NCBI RefSeq assembly: GCF_007981265.1
Contig: NZ_CP034363.1
Location: 620,001 to 684,000, forward strand
Source of the DNA: Pantoea sp. CCBC3-3-1
Lineage (GTDB): Bacteria > Pseudomonadota > Gammaproteobacteria > Enterobacterales > Enterobacteriaceae
Direction of reading: 5' to 3'
DNA: 64,000 nt
The notes beneath the pieces are model-generated. The model made no database searches and had not been told where the DNA came from. It saw only the letters and a program-made list of their open reading frames with translations. Below, piece after piece: positions 8,660 through 16,836 of this stretch (position 1 is the first letter of the stretch; every line of letters starts with the position of its first letter). The position numbers and the translations under genes were made by a program.

Positions 8660-9106
8660 ATGGATACTACTGAACAGCTTAAAGGAACTTACTTCTATAA
8701 AGGGTTTCATAACCTTTCGGCAGGTGAGCTTTTTTTCTGGATTTTTCTGGAGGAAGCGCAGAAACAATTCGGCGTTAAAGATATCGCCACGCTCGCATTA
8801 GTGATAATTGGCCAGCCTCATCTTACAACCAGGACAAAGCCTGGCGGCACAACTGATGGCACATCCATTTTAAGCCGAAATCTTCGCCAGTGGCTGAATG
8901 TTCGGGTGAGTCGTTGGCCTACTTTGACTAACGAAAGCATCAAACATCTACGGTTCAGCTACGTAAATAATCTTGGCGCTTTTGTGGGAAGGTGGGTGCC
9001 TATGCTAGGTATCGCATATCTTATGAGCGACGTTATTCAGATATCCTGGAAGGCAACCCGCAGCTATAACACTATTGCCAGAGGCGATGATAAGCTATGG
9101 AACTAA
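8660..9106 (+). CDS. STM2901 family protein
   Basis: 148 residues. ATG at 8660 has AAGGGA five bases upstream. The pattern GTYFYKGFHNLSAGELFFWIF at the N-terminus, a GQPHL.TR..PGGTT.GTS segment, and a hydrophobic C-terminal part (LGAFVGRWVPMLGIAYLMSDV) match the STM2901 family, named from a Salmonella phage-region gene of unknown function. Two weakly hydrophobic segments suggest membrane association. Its end overlaps the start of a DUF1493 gene by 10 bp, the usual partner, which implies co-expression. It is found in phage and pathogenicity-type islands. Confidence 0.75.
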   Translation: MDTTEQLKGTYFYKGFHNLSAGELFFWIFLEEAQKQFGVKDIATLALVIIGQPHLTTRTKPGGTTDGTSILSRNLRQWLNVRVSRWPTLTNESIKHLRFSYVNNLGAFVGRWVPMLGIAYLMSDVIQISWKATRSYNTIARGDDKLWN

Positions 9107-9447
9107 AAGATGATATCGCAGCCAGTGTGATGAGCTGGTATGAAGAGAACTATAACCAGAAGCCTTTGTTTGCAAAAAAAAAGCCTGTCCTGACTCTTGA
9201 AACCAGCCTTTCTACCGGCGATTACCCGTGGGCGAGGGAAACTGGTGACGAAATTATGAAAGAGTATTTTTCACGGTTTAACGTAGATAAATTAGATTTC
9301 GATTTTTTTAAATACTGGCCGCCCAGTAAAGGCCTTATCCCTAATTTCCTTCGCTCGAAGGAGCTTAAGGTTGAGAACCGACGAGCTGAGCCGCTAACAA
9401 TTGGCATGCTGATAGAATCAGCTAAAGCGGGCCGCTGGATTTATTGA
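9097..9447 (+). CDS. DUF1493 family protein
   Basis: 116 residues, ATG at 9097 inside the end of the STM2901-type gene. It is soluble and acidic/aromatic, with FDFFKYWPP and a C-terminal PLTIGMLIESAKAGRWIY, which is typical of DUF1493 proteins. The function is unknown. The consistent pairing with STM2901-type genes suggests the two act together, possibly as an accessory or immunity-type pair, but no catalytic motif is visible. Confidence 0.75.
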   Translation: MELKDDIAASVMSWYEENYNQKPLFAKKKPVLTLETSLSTGDYPWARETGDEIMKEYFSRFNVDKLDFDFFKYWPPSKGLIPNFLRSKELKVENRRAEPLTIGMLIESAKAGRWIY

Positions 9448-9751
9448 TGGGCATAACGTCTAAAAGGTAAACGCATGAGACCTCACCCTCGACCTGCTAC
9501 TGTTCCTTTGTGTGGAAAAATGACCTGGCCATCAGGAGCATCCCTTGCCAAATATAATAATTTTTTCAAAATTCTTATGCGGTAGACAGGTTAGCTGAGC
9601 TGGGCATTAATAATCTATGTGAATTTCTTATAAAGATAGGCATCTAAGCACTAATCTTCGACTTGTTAAGTCTGTAGAAGAAGAAGGCTAGGTTTACTGA
9701 TGCATTGTCTTCGATTAAGCTACTTTGAATACAACTGAGCCGGAGCCGACA
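9448..9751. other. Gap without a supported gene
   Basis: This stretch holds short frames only, such as one starting at about 9475 that ends after some 36 codons. No family is recognisable. It probably contains the 5' leader of the next gene. Confidence 0.45.
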
Positions 9752-10495
9752 GTGAATCTAGCTGTATTATTTAGTAAATACTGGGATGTTATTGCAGCCA
9801 ATCCAGTTTTCTTTGTTACCAATGCCCTGGCATTTGGTGGGGTTGGTTTTTTTATAGGTAAGTTGGTTTATGGAACTATTGCCACTATAACCAAAGAGCG
9901 TCTGGAGGCTGCGCGTGATGATGCGGCACGTCTTGAGAAGGCCAAAAAAGATGAGTCTGACACAGTTGCAAAACTGCAAGATGAACTTACCGATTGCTTA
10001 CAAAGTCGTAGCAAAACGGTTCAGGTACCAGTTCAACAAACCAAACCAGCAACGAACAATCCTGCTTCTGTAAATAGTGAAGTTTTTGATAGAAGTTCAA
10101 CAGGTGTGATTAATGCTGATTCATTCTTTTTATCTATTCCTCATCGAAGCTTGGAAGATGCTTTGAAGGAAGCTCAAAAAACGCAGAAATTAGTTTTTGC
10201 TGTGATCTATGACGAAACCCACCCTAAATTGAGCAAGCTTATATATTCTCTTGGCTACTTTATGGAGTATCACACTACTAAGAAGCTTGTAGATGAGTAT
10301 TTTGTTATAGCTATTTTGAAAGCCTCACATGAAGAAGTTACGAGATTAGTTCCTAGTGATGATCCATTAGAAAATTGCCTGTGGGTCGTAATGACACCAT
10401 CAGGAAAGATACTCAAGCGCGAAGGCGTGTATGCAAATCCTGATGAAGGATTGAAAAGGGTGCGAGCAGTGATAGCAGACGTAGATAAACTATAA
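9752..10495 (+). CDS. Membrane-anchored protein with thioredoxin-fold-like C-terminal domain
   Basis: 247 residues from GTG 9752, chosen because GGAG ends six bases upstream. A TTG at 9725 would add nine residues. Order of parts: one TM helix at about residues 18-42 (PVFFVTNALAFGGVGFFIGKLVYG), a coiled-coil stretch at about 45-85 rich in Glu/Lys/Ala, a Pro/Thr/Ser linker, then a globular domain from about 135. SLEDALKEAQKTQKLVFAVIYD and later LWVVMTPSGKIL resemble thioredoxin-fold proteins, but no CxxC is present, so redox activity is unlikely. It looks like a tethered sensor or scaffold. Lying in the A-Q cargo interval of the phage remnant, it could be a defence or exclusion protein, but this is not established. 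Confidence 0.6.
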   Translation: MNLAVLFSKYWDVIAANPVFFVTNALAFGGVGFFIGKLVYGTIATITKERLEAARDDAARLEKAKKDESDTVAKLQDELTDCLQSRSKTVQVPVQQTKPATNNPASVNSEVFDRSSTGVINADSFFLSIPHRSLEDALKEAQKTQKLVFAVIYDETHPKLSKLIYSLGYFMEYHTTKKLVDEYFVIAILKASHEEVTRLVPSDDPLENCLWVVMTPSGKILKREGVYANPDEGLKRVRAVIADVDKL

Positions 10496-10663
10496 AAGCA
10501 TTAAAGTCTTTTAAATGGGAAAGACCAAAAAGCAACGCACAGAAGATATGCTACTAAATAAATGTCGCCAAAGCTCGGCTTAATGCCCGTTTTGCTCTTA
10601 ACTGATTGTCAAGTATGAGCGTGGCCTGACCAGTAGCACTGTCAGGCCGTCAGAAATGCATTT

Positions 10664-11688
10664 TCAGTTCGTTATGGTCACTTCCAGTGAGTAGGAACGA
10701 AAAGCGATCACCTCTTCCCCCATCCAGTCGTTAATCTCTTTCATCCGCTCCTGCAACGGCGTCAGCTCATTTCGTACAAACACCTGCGACGCCTTTACCG
10801 CATCCCCGAACCCGCCGGAGTTGTCCGGGATAATCCCCATCATTTGCGGCGGCACGCGGTGCGCGCTTAACAGGTCGTCGCGGCTGGCCTTTTTGATGTT
10901 AAAGAAATCGTCTTTCGTCGCCACTTCGCTGAGCGGCAGGATTTTGATTCCGTCCGGCTTGCCGTTCGGCGCGTACATAAACAGGTTGGGAAATTGCCCA
11001 GGCCTTTCGTGTCGCGCATTGCCTGACGCATCCGATCCACGTCGCTGGAACTCTGCGCCGCGTCGGTCATATACAGGATGTAGCCCGCGTGCGCGCCGTT
11101 CTGATAGTACTTGCGGCGAAACAGCGTGGCCGCTTCATTCAGCCAGGCGGAGTTCAGCGCGCTGAGGTATTCCGGTAGGCCGTAAAGCTCCTGATTAATG
11201 TCCGGCTCAATCAGGTGAAACACGCTGCCGGGCATAAACTGGTGCGGCTCCTTCCAGTCGTTCACAAACCAGTATTCGCCGTCCTTCACACCCTTGCGGG
11301 TAAACTTGGCCGGGGTGGTTTCCAGCCTGAACGGCCTGCCCAGGCTGTTGCGGCGCAGTTCGGCAAACGCATTCCCGAATACCAGATAATCCAGCGCAAA
11401 CTTGCTGAACTCCTGCTGACTCATCATCGGATGCGGGATAAAGGTTGAGGCCAGAATGTTTCGTTTCACGTAAATCGGCGAGCTGTGATGCACCGCCGAG
11501 CGTAGGCTTTTTGCCAGCCCGTGAAAGCTGACCGGCGGCTCATACCACCGCCCGTTTCCGATGCACTCGGCATAATCCAGAATATCGCGCTTGTCCATTA
11601 CCGGCGTCGGCTCGCCGAACGTAAATGCTTCGACCTGCTGGGGCGCGGCCGGTGCTGCTTTAAATGCCTTACGGCTGCGTTTGCTCAT
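10664..11688 (-). pseudogene. Q: P2-like portal gene Q with one frameshift
   Basis: The N-terminal frame from ATG 11688 reads through typical portal sequence (EAFTFGEPTPVMDKRDIL, YLVFGNAFAELRRNSLGRPF, QSSSDVDRMRQAMRDTKGLGNF). It then goes out of frame near 10985-10992. The correct continuation, MYAPNGKPDGIKILPLSEVA...RDDLLSAHRVPPQMMG, is in the adjacent frame to the TAA at 10664. Adding one A in the short CCCAA run restores a reading frame of about 342 residues, the usual size for P2 Q. This is the portal that would gate DNA packaging, and it is dead here unless the frameshift is a sequencing error. The order and strand match P2 (Q after P, leftward). Confidence 0.9.
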
Positions 11689-11845
11689 CAGTAAAATTCC
11701 AGAATTGAAGGGTTAGCCCCGCCGCTGGCAGCGGTAAGCGGTTCGTTTAACAGCGCGTGCATGATTGCCCTGGCAACGTCCGCGTGGCTGGCGTCTTCGC
11801 TGCGGCTCGCCTCGTAGGTTGAGCGGTTGCCGCTGGCGGTCATGA
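11688..11845 (-). pseudogene. P: P2-like terminase large subunit P, C-terminal fragment
   Basis: The reverse frame ending at the TGA 11690-11688 reads MTASGNRSTYEASRSEDAS, then HADVARAIMHALLNEPL, then SILEFY. This is the C-terminus of the P2 terminase ATPase subunit. Its stop overlaps the ATG of Q, as in intact P2-like phages. Upstream of about 11840 the homology stops and the DNA becomes the start of gene S on the other strand, so only about 50 of about 590 residues remain. Confidence 0.8.
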
Positions 11846-12273
11846 ACGGGCTGGAGGCGTTCGACGCCAGGTTAAACGCGCTGATCGGCAATCTGTCACC
11901 GGCCGCACGTAAGGAAATGGCCCGCACCATCGCAAAGCGCCTGCGCGCCGGGCAGCAGCAGAATATCAAGCGCCAGCAGGCGCCAGCAGGCGCGGCGTTC
12001 AAACCACGCAAGGCACCGGCGCGTAAAAAGAAAGGCCGGATAAAGCGCGAGATGTTTGCAAAGCTGCGCACGGCCAAATACATGAAGGCAAAAGGGACCG
12101 CCGACGACGCCGTGGTGGAATTTACCGGAAACGTGCAGCGCATGGCGCGCGTACATCACTACGGGCTGCGCGACCGTCCTGCCCGTGGAGGGAAAGAAGT
12201 GCCGGATATTAGCGCTAATAAAAGTGGTGAGCTTATTTTAGAGGATGAGGCTGAACCGGAAGGAACTGATTAA
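11842..12273 (+). pseudogene. S: P2-like tail completion / virion morphogenesis protein S, C-terminally altered
   Basis: From ATG 11842 the protein reads MNGLEAFDARLNALIGNL.., RKEMARTIAKRLRAGQQQNI, KREMFAKLRTAKYMKAKGT and GNVQRMARVHHYGLRDRPAR. This is typical of P2 gpS through about residue 120. After GGKEVPD the sequence changes to an unrelated acidic tail (ISANKSGELILEDEAEPEGTD) instead of the normal gpS ending. It is probably a truncated gene running into foreign sequence. It is fused head to tail with the terminase fragment by a deletion that removed the O to R genes. Confidence 0.75.
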
Positions 12274-12347
12274 TTTTAACAGGTTGTTTCATAGCCGGAT
12301 ACGCTGACGCATATCCGGCTGTAATACTTGACAGAATAAAGCAGTTC

Positions 12348-12788
12348 TTAATTCTGCCATTCAATCATTTCATCCAGCCGTTTCAAGATATCAGGGAAAA
12401 AGCTTTCATCAAGACCGAAGCTCCCTTTAACCTGAACGCTGTCTGCATGGGGTCCCGGGCGAAGGTCATATTCAATAACCACGCCATCAGCGCCAGCTGC
12501 TTTCCTGATTACCATATTCAGTTGATGGCACTGGCTTTGAAACTCGAAAAGCTTTATTTCACGCTGAGCAATCAAAGCTTTATGGTGCGCTGCAAACTGC
12601 TCGCGTAGTGCCAGCAACTCGCCTACGGTAAATTCAGTCTGGAATTGTGCTTTCAGGCCGGGAACAGAGAATTCAACAAAGGATTTAATCCAGTCCCAGC
12701 GGTGATGCTCCGGGTCAATCTCGTTATCGATCACTCTTTCAAAAGGAGAGATCGCAAAAGTGAATTCTTCATTTTTGATATCAAACAT
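12348..12788 (-). CDS. Putative immunity protein (WapI-type) of the phage-borne toxin
   Basis: 146 residues, ATG at 12788, 21 bp after the stop of the toxin-like gene, on the same strand. It is a small soluble protein starting FTFAISPFERV, with FVEFSVPGLKAQFQTEFTVGE, VVIEYDLRPGPHADSV and SFFPDILKRLDEMI. The pattern of beta strands and a helical middle resembles WapI-type immunity proteins, but I hold that family name loosely. Adjacency to a toxin-like gene supports an antidote role. It is not a phage structural gene. Confidence 0.55.
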   Translation of the reverse strand: MFDIKNEEFTFAISPFERVIDNEIDPEHHRWDWIKSFVEFSVPGLKAQFQTEFTVGELLALREQFAAHHKALIAQREIKLFEFQSQCHQLNMVIRKAAGADGVVIEYDLRPGPHADSVQVKGSFGLDESFFPDILKRLDEMIEWQN

Positions 12789-12809
12789 GGATGCGTTCCT
12801 GTCGGTCTT

Positions 12810-13475
12810 TCAAAAATACATGAAATGGGTAATCGTCCAGTCAGACTCTCTTACCACAACTTCCAGCTTGTATTTTTTATACTCAGTGGTGGCTTTTTTG
12901 CGATATAGCTTGTACATCTCAATTTCGTATCTGTACAGCCCTTTAACTTTGCGGAGATCGGCCATGCGCCTGCCGTAACGAATAGCTTTTTCCTGGATAT
13001 GCAAAGGAACATAGCGGCCCGGTTCATACATGTGTTTTGCAGCCGTCTCGGTCATTTTCAAATTACGAGCTGACAAGCCGAGCTTAAATCTGGCCCGTAA
13101 AAATAAAATGGTGCTCTGGCTGAGCTTAGCGGTAACAGCGGTTCGTGTCCCTGCTTCAAATAATGCGCGGCCGGTACGAAGGATGCGGAAAACACCGAAA
13201 GCGATCAGCGCGATATCCGTGGGATCGATTAAAGGTGTTTCAAGCGGAGCCTCTTCAAGTCGTACAAAATTTCCCTGTGCGTCATAAATCTGCCATAGGC
13301 CGGGAGCCTGAGCCACGGTGTATCCGATGCACATGCCGCTTTTGTCGTCCAACACCGGTTGAGCATTGCGCGGTAAATTATGCGGTCGCAGCTCGAAAAA
13401 TTCGCCTTGTGGCAATCTCGACTCAAAAGTGTAATACCGTCCTGGTTCCTGCCTTTCTGCCGTTGCTGTAATCAT
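12810..13475 (-). CDS. Polymorphic-toxin-like protein in the phage Z/fun position
   Basis: 221 residues, ATG at 13475 with GAGGGA upstream. The N-terminal about 75 residues are soluble. A hydrophobic/helical middle follows (about 85-135, PTDIALIAFGVFRILRTGRALFE then TRTAVTAKLSQSTILFLRARF). The C-terminal domain from about 140 has KHM..GRYVPLHIQEKAIRYGRRM and ends LEVVVRESDWTITHFMYF. That end resembles BECR-fold RNase-type toxin domains (DUF4258-like), with candidate catalytic His in KHM and Arg/Tyr nearby. The immunity-like gene follows on the same strand. It lies directly before sheath gene FI and opposite to it, as Z/fun does in P2. The nuclease activity is inference. Confidence 0.6.
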   Translation of the reverse strand: MITATAERQEPGRYYTFESRLPQGEFFELRPHNLPRNAQPVLDDKSGMCIGYTVAQAPGLWQIYDAQGNFVRLEEAPLETPLIDPTDIALIAFGVFRILRTGRALFEAGTRTAVTAKLSQSTILFLRARFKLGLSARNLKMTETAAKHMYEPGRYVPLHIQEKAIRYGRRMADLRKVKGLYRYEIEMYKLYRKKATTEYKKYKLEVVVRESDWTITHFMYF

Positions 13476-13635
13476 CTCGTTCCCTCTTTTAATGATGGCG
13501 GTTTATAGTGCCACAGGATGAAAAAACGATCATTCCCCCGTTAATTGTCCGCCCATCAGCCAGCAAACCCCAAACGCATACACTGCCCCGCCTGAGCTGG
13601 CAATCTGAGCGCACTCATTACACGGAGTGCATCAG

Positions 13636-13998
13636 ATGTCTGATTGTCATCACGGTGTGCGGGTCGTCGAAATTAACGACGGCACGCGCACTATTTCCAC
13701 CGTATCCACCGCCATCGTTGGGCTGCTCTGTACCGGCGGGGACGCCGACACTACCGCGTTTCCACTTAACACGCCGGTATTGTTAACTAACGTGCAGGGC
13801 GGTATTGCTAAAGCCGGGACCAAAGGCACGCTGGCCGCATCCTTTCAGGCGATTGCCGACCAGGCCAAACTGGTTATGGTCGTGGTCCGCGTGGCCGAAG
13901 TCGCGACCGCGCTTATCAGCATTACTTCACTGATACGATCCGCGAAAGCGGTTTTTTTTCGCCTGAAGAAAGGTTATCCAGTTTTCCTGGTCAGCTAA
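13636..13998 (+). pseudogene. FI: P2-like tail sheath gene FI, N-terminal fragment
   Basis: From ATG 13636 the frame reads [79 protein letters not shown]. This is a clear match to the start of the P2 contractile sheath FI (normally about 396 residues). Homology ends near 13905, after [11 protein letters not shown]. The remaining codons to the TAA are unrelated. This is the last recognisable phage sequence before tRNA-Ile2. Confidence 0.85.
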
Positions 13999-14062
13999 AA
14001 AGGGAAAGTCAGGAACCAAAAAGAAAAGGGTGGGGGGACGAAAAGGGGACATTGACCGCAAG

Positions 14063-14094
14063 AAACAAAAAAGCCACTCGGTTAAGAGTGGCTT
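14063..14094 (-). terminator. Terminator of tRNA-Ile2
   Basis: A perfect 9-bp stem AAGCCACTC / GAGTGGCTT at 14071-14094 is followed, in the reverse direction, by a T run (AACAAAAAA on the + strand). This fits a rho-independent terminator for the tRNA transcribed leftward. Confidence 0.85.
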
Positions 14095-14120
14095 AATGCC
14101 CTGATTTAACAGGTAAATTC

Positions 14121-14197
14121 TGGTGGCCCCTACTGGACTTGAACCAGTGACCAAGCGATTATGAGTCGCGTGCTCTAACCAACTGAGCTAAGGGGCC
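14121..14197 (-). tRNA. ileX: tRNA-Ile2 (CAT anticodon, ileX-like)
   Basis: The 77-nt reverse-strand sequence starts GGCCCCTTAGCTCAG, has anticodon loop CTCATAA, TTCAAGTCC in the T loop, and ends AGGGGCCACCA with encoded CCA. It matches the E. coli ileX type, whose CAU is changed to lysidine-AU by TilS to read AUA. The GGCCCC acceptor stem separates it from elongator tRNA-Met. The phage remnant ends about 120-200 bp from its 3' end, so this tRNA may have been the attachment site. Confidence 0.9.
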
Positions 14198-14458
14198 GTG
14201 GCGCGGAATTATAATGTAAGTTGCTGATGCAATCCAGCATTGCGCCACCGTTTGGCTGTTTTTTAGACGTTGTGCTGCATGTCAGAAATGATTAAATAAC
14301 AATCCATTAGCCGGGGTCCTACACTTAGCCTGCTTTTGCCGCACCCTGAAACGGGTTGTGTCAAAGTCTGCAATATCTCACTCTGTCCGTTAATGAGGTT
14401 AAGTGAACTGCTGCATGGGTTGCCGAATCACCCTTGTCATCAATTTAAGGAGCCGAGC

Positions 14459-15388
14459 GTGGTTGATATGCACTCTTCGTCTGAACGCCGTCGGCGGAAA
14501 ATGGCGGCGTTGATTTCTCAGCTTGCGCCAAACAATGGTTACACGCAGTCGGCTTTAAAAGATGTGCGTTTTTTACGTTCCGATATCTCGCTGGAGAGCA
14601 CGCCCGTGCTGTACGAGCCGTCTGTCGTGGTGGTCTGTCAGGGGCGTAAACGGGGCTTTCTGGCGGATCAAACCTTTATTTATGACGCACAGCAGTTTTT
14701 AGTCGTGGCCGTCCCTTTGCCTTTTATCAGCCAGACGGAGGCCACAGCCGAGGAACCCATGCTGGCGGTGGCGCTGCGTCTGGATTTGCAGGTGGTGGCG
14801 GATTTACTGGTGACGCTTAAGCTGCCGCTGACGACAGAGGAGCCAGCCAGCATGCTCTCCACGCCGCTGGACGAGCAATTAGGCGATAGCGTCCTGCGCC
14901 TGCTGGAAACGCTGCGCTCACCACAGGAAACGCAGGTTCTCGGGGCTGGTCTGCTGCGCGAAATTTACTATCGCGTCCTGATGAGCGAGCAGGGCGCTTC
15001 GCTGCGGGCGGCGTTATCGAATCAGGGCTATTTTGCGCAAATCGCCCGGGCGTTGCAGATCATGCAGCATCGTTATCAGGAGCATATGGAAGTGGCCGAT
15101 CTGGCGCGTGAAGTCGGCATGAGCAGCGCAACGTTTCACGCGCGGTTTAAAGCCGTCACGCAAAGCTCGCCGATGCAGTATCTCAAGTCTTTGCGTCTGC
15201 ATCAGGCCCGGCTATTGATGGTGCGAAATGGCGTCTCTGCCGCGGCGGCTTCGGCAGAGACGGGCTACGAGAGTCCTTCGCAGTTCAGTCGCGAATTTAA
15301 GCGCTTTTTTGGCCGTAGCCCGCAGCAGGAAGCCCTGTATATGAAAGAGATCCTGCGGCTGGAGCCTGCCATTGCCGTGACCGGCTAA
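14459..15388 (+). CDS. AraC family transcriptional regulator
   Basis: 309 residues from GTG 14459, chosen for AAGGAG six bases upstream. A longer frame from 14336 has no ribosome site. Residues about 20-170 form an AraC_N-type sensory domain (LYEPSVVVVCQGRKRGFLAD, FLVVAVPLPF). The C-terminal about 100 residues contain two helix-turn-helix motifs (MEVADLAREVGMSSATFHARF and AAASAETGYESPSQFSREFKR). It is convergent with the SDR gene six bases away. AraC_N regulators next to an SDR oxidoreductase are common in enterobacteria and often control it. Here the effector is not known. Confidence 0.9.
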   Translation: MVDMHSSSERRRRKMAALISQLAPNNGYTQSALKDVRFLRSDISLESTPVLYEPSVVVVCQGRKRGFLADQTFIYDAQQFLVVAVPLPFISQTEATAEEPMLAVALRLDLQVVADLLVTLKLPLTTEEPASMLSTPLDEQLGDSVLRLLETLRSPQETQVLGAGLLREIYYRVLMSEQGASLRAALSNQGYFAQIARALQIMQHRYQEHMEVADLAREVGMSSATFHARFKAVTQSSPMQYLKSLRLHQARLLMVRNGVSAAAASAETGYESPSQFSREFKRFFGRSPQQEALYMKEILRLEPAIAVTG

Positions 15389-15394
15389 AGCGAT

Positions 15395-16129
15395 TTAGTA
15401 CGGGCTGGCGGTATGACGGATAACCAGCTCGCTCACGTCCACGTCATCAGGCTGCGCAATCACCCAGGCGATGGCACGAGCAATCGCCTCCGGATCCAGC
15501 GCCACGCTGCGATAGCTTCTCATCGCCTCACGGGCATATTCATCACTGATGGTCTCCGCCAGCTCGGAAGTGACCACGCCGGGCGAAACCACCGTCACCC
15601 GGAGTTTATCCGTCTCCTGTCTGAGGCCGTCCGAAATAGCCCGCACAGCGTATTTAGTCGCGCAGTAAACCGCCGCGGTAGGTGAAACGCTCAGCCCGCC
15701 AATCGACGAAATATTAATAATATGGCCGTACTGTTGCTGCTCCATCAGCGGTTGAGCAGCGGCAATACCGTGCAGCACGCCACGGATGTTCACATCAATC
15801 ATCTGATTCCACTCGTCTACTTTGCGCGAGGAAAGCGGCGAGAGCGGCATCACGCCAGCGTTGTTAATCATTACGTCCAGTCCGCCAAAACGCTGCTGCG
15901 CTTCAGCGACAAATGCTTCCATCTGTTCGAGTTGGGTAACGTCCAGCGCCATAAAATGGGCCTCACCGCCCGCCGCGTGGATCTCCGCGACCCCCTTTTC
16001 CAGCCGCGCTGTCCGACGCGCACCCAGCATGACGCGAGCGCCTTTAGCCGCTAATAAACGAGCGGTCGCTTCGCCTATGCCACTACTGGCACCGGTAATC
16101 GCGATAACTTTATTCATCAGTTCAGACAC
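15395..16129 (-). CDS. SDR family NAD(P)-dependent oxidoreductase
   Basis: 244 residues. GTG 16129 is preferred for GGAGG five bases upstream; ATG 16117 is the alternative. It is a classical short-chain dehydrogenase: cofactor motif TGASSGIG near residue 12, NNAG at about 90, catalytic Ser in NISSIGG, and YCATK with Tyr/Lys. The final VIRHTASPY is typical of enterobacterial yciK/ydfG-like reductases of unknown substrate. It is convergent with the AraC gene. Confidence 0.9.
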   Translation of the reverse strand: MSELMNKVIAITGASSGIGEATARLLAAKGARVMLGARRTARLEKGVAEIHAAGGEAHFMALDVTQLEQMEAFVAEAQQRFGGLDVMINNAGVMPLSPLSSRKVDEWNQMIDVNIRGVLHGIAAAQPLMEQQQYGHIINISSIGGLSVSPTAAVYCATKYAVRAISDGLRQETDKLRVTVVSPGVVTSELAETISDEYAREAMRSYRSVALDPEAIARAIAWVIAQPDDVDVSELVIRHTASPY

Positions 16130-16254
16130 AGAAACCTCCACAATGAGCCTCACTAAACGGACTATCCGTCAGTGACTACCAGCGTATGAGGGTTATCGTG
16201 TGGTGAAAATATCCGTGCCTCTTTAAAGCTTGCCTAATCCTCTAAAACGGGGCC

Positions 16255-16824
16255 TTACTCAATTTCCGAGGGAATAAAAGGTGGGTGATAGATGGCGGTG
16301 CTCCAGTGGCGGCTGCTGGCGTGTTTTTCGGCCAGCCAGCCCGCTTTGCGCAGCTCTCGCGCAATCAGTTTGTTCATAATGCCGTGTCCCACCAGCAGCA
16401 CGTTACCCTTGGATGAATGCTCAATCAGCGTGGTGGCTGCCAGAGCGGCTCGCCGTTCTGCCTGCTGAAAAGACTCTACCGAACCGGCATAGCCGCACAG
16501 CCACAAGGTGCGGAGCACCGTCAGCCAGAAAGCCGCAGGTAAATGAGGATAACCGAGGCGCATGATGGGCAGCGAGACTTCGCTAAACAGTTCATCGATT
16601 GAGGCGGGTTCGCGGTCTAATTTTGCCAGGGAGGATCGGGCGCGAGGCAGCGGACTGGTAATAATATAGTCGGCCGTGCTCACTACCTGTCGGCATCTGT
16701 CCGGTGGCGCATCTTCAACCCGCGACATATCGTACGCTTCACACCACTGTTCCATCGCCAGCGCAGGCAAACGGCCGCCAGGATGGTGATCGGGCTTACC
16801 GTGGCGCATCAGTATAATGCTCAT
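16255..16824 (-). CDS. Histidine phosphatase family protein
   Basis: 189 residues from ATG 16824, with GAGG upstream; a TTG at 16836 gives four more residues. The phosphoglycerate-mutase-like motif LMRHGKPD lies at the N-terminus (His is the nucleophile), a second catalytic region TSPLPRARSS is present, and the C-terminal VGHGIMNKLIAREL carries the second His. The substrate is unknown. It is a single-gene unit between the SDR gene and the long leader of the MFS gene. Confidence 0.85.
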   Translation of the reverse strand: MSIILMRHGKPDHHPGGRLPALAMEQWCEAYDMSRVEDAPPDRCRQVVSTADYIITSPLPRARSSLAKLDREPASIDELFSEVSLPIMRLGYPHLPAAFWLTVLRTLWLCGYAGSVESFQQAERRAALAATTLIEHSSKGNVLLVGHGIMNKLIARELRKAGWLAEKHASSRHWSTAIYHPPFIPSEIE

Positions 16825-16836
16825 TGCTTTCCTCAA

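Noticed and set aside
11688..12143. Long reverse frame over gene S
   Set aside because: Only the last about 50 codons (terminase P end) are real; the rest is the antisense of gene S.
12184..12273. Acidic C-terminal tail of the S protein as a new domain
   Set aside because: It is short and appears only after the S homology breaks off, so it is probably read-through into foreign DNA.
13927..14154. 75-codon reverse frame ending near the tRNA
   Set aside because: It reads through tRNA-Ile2 and its terminator and has no family signal.
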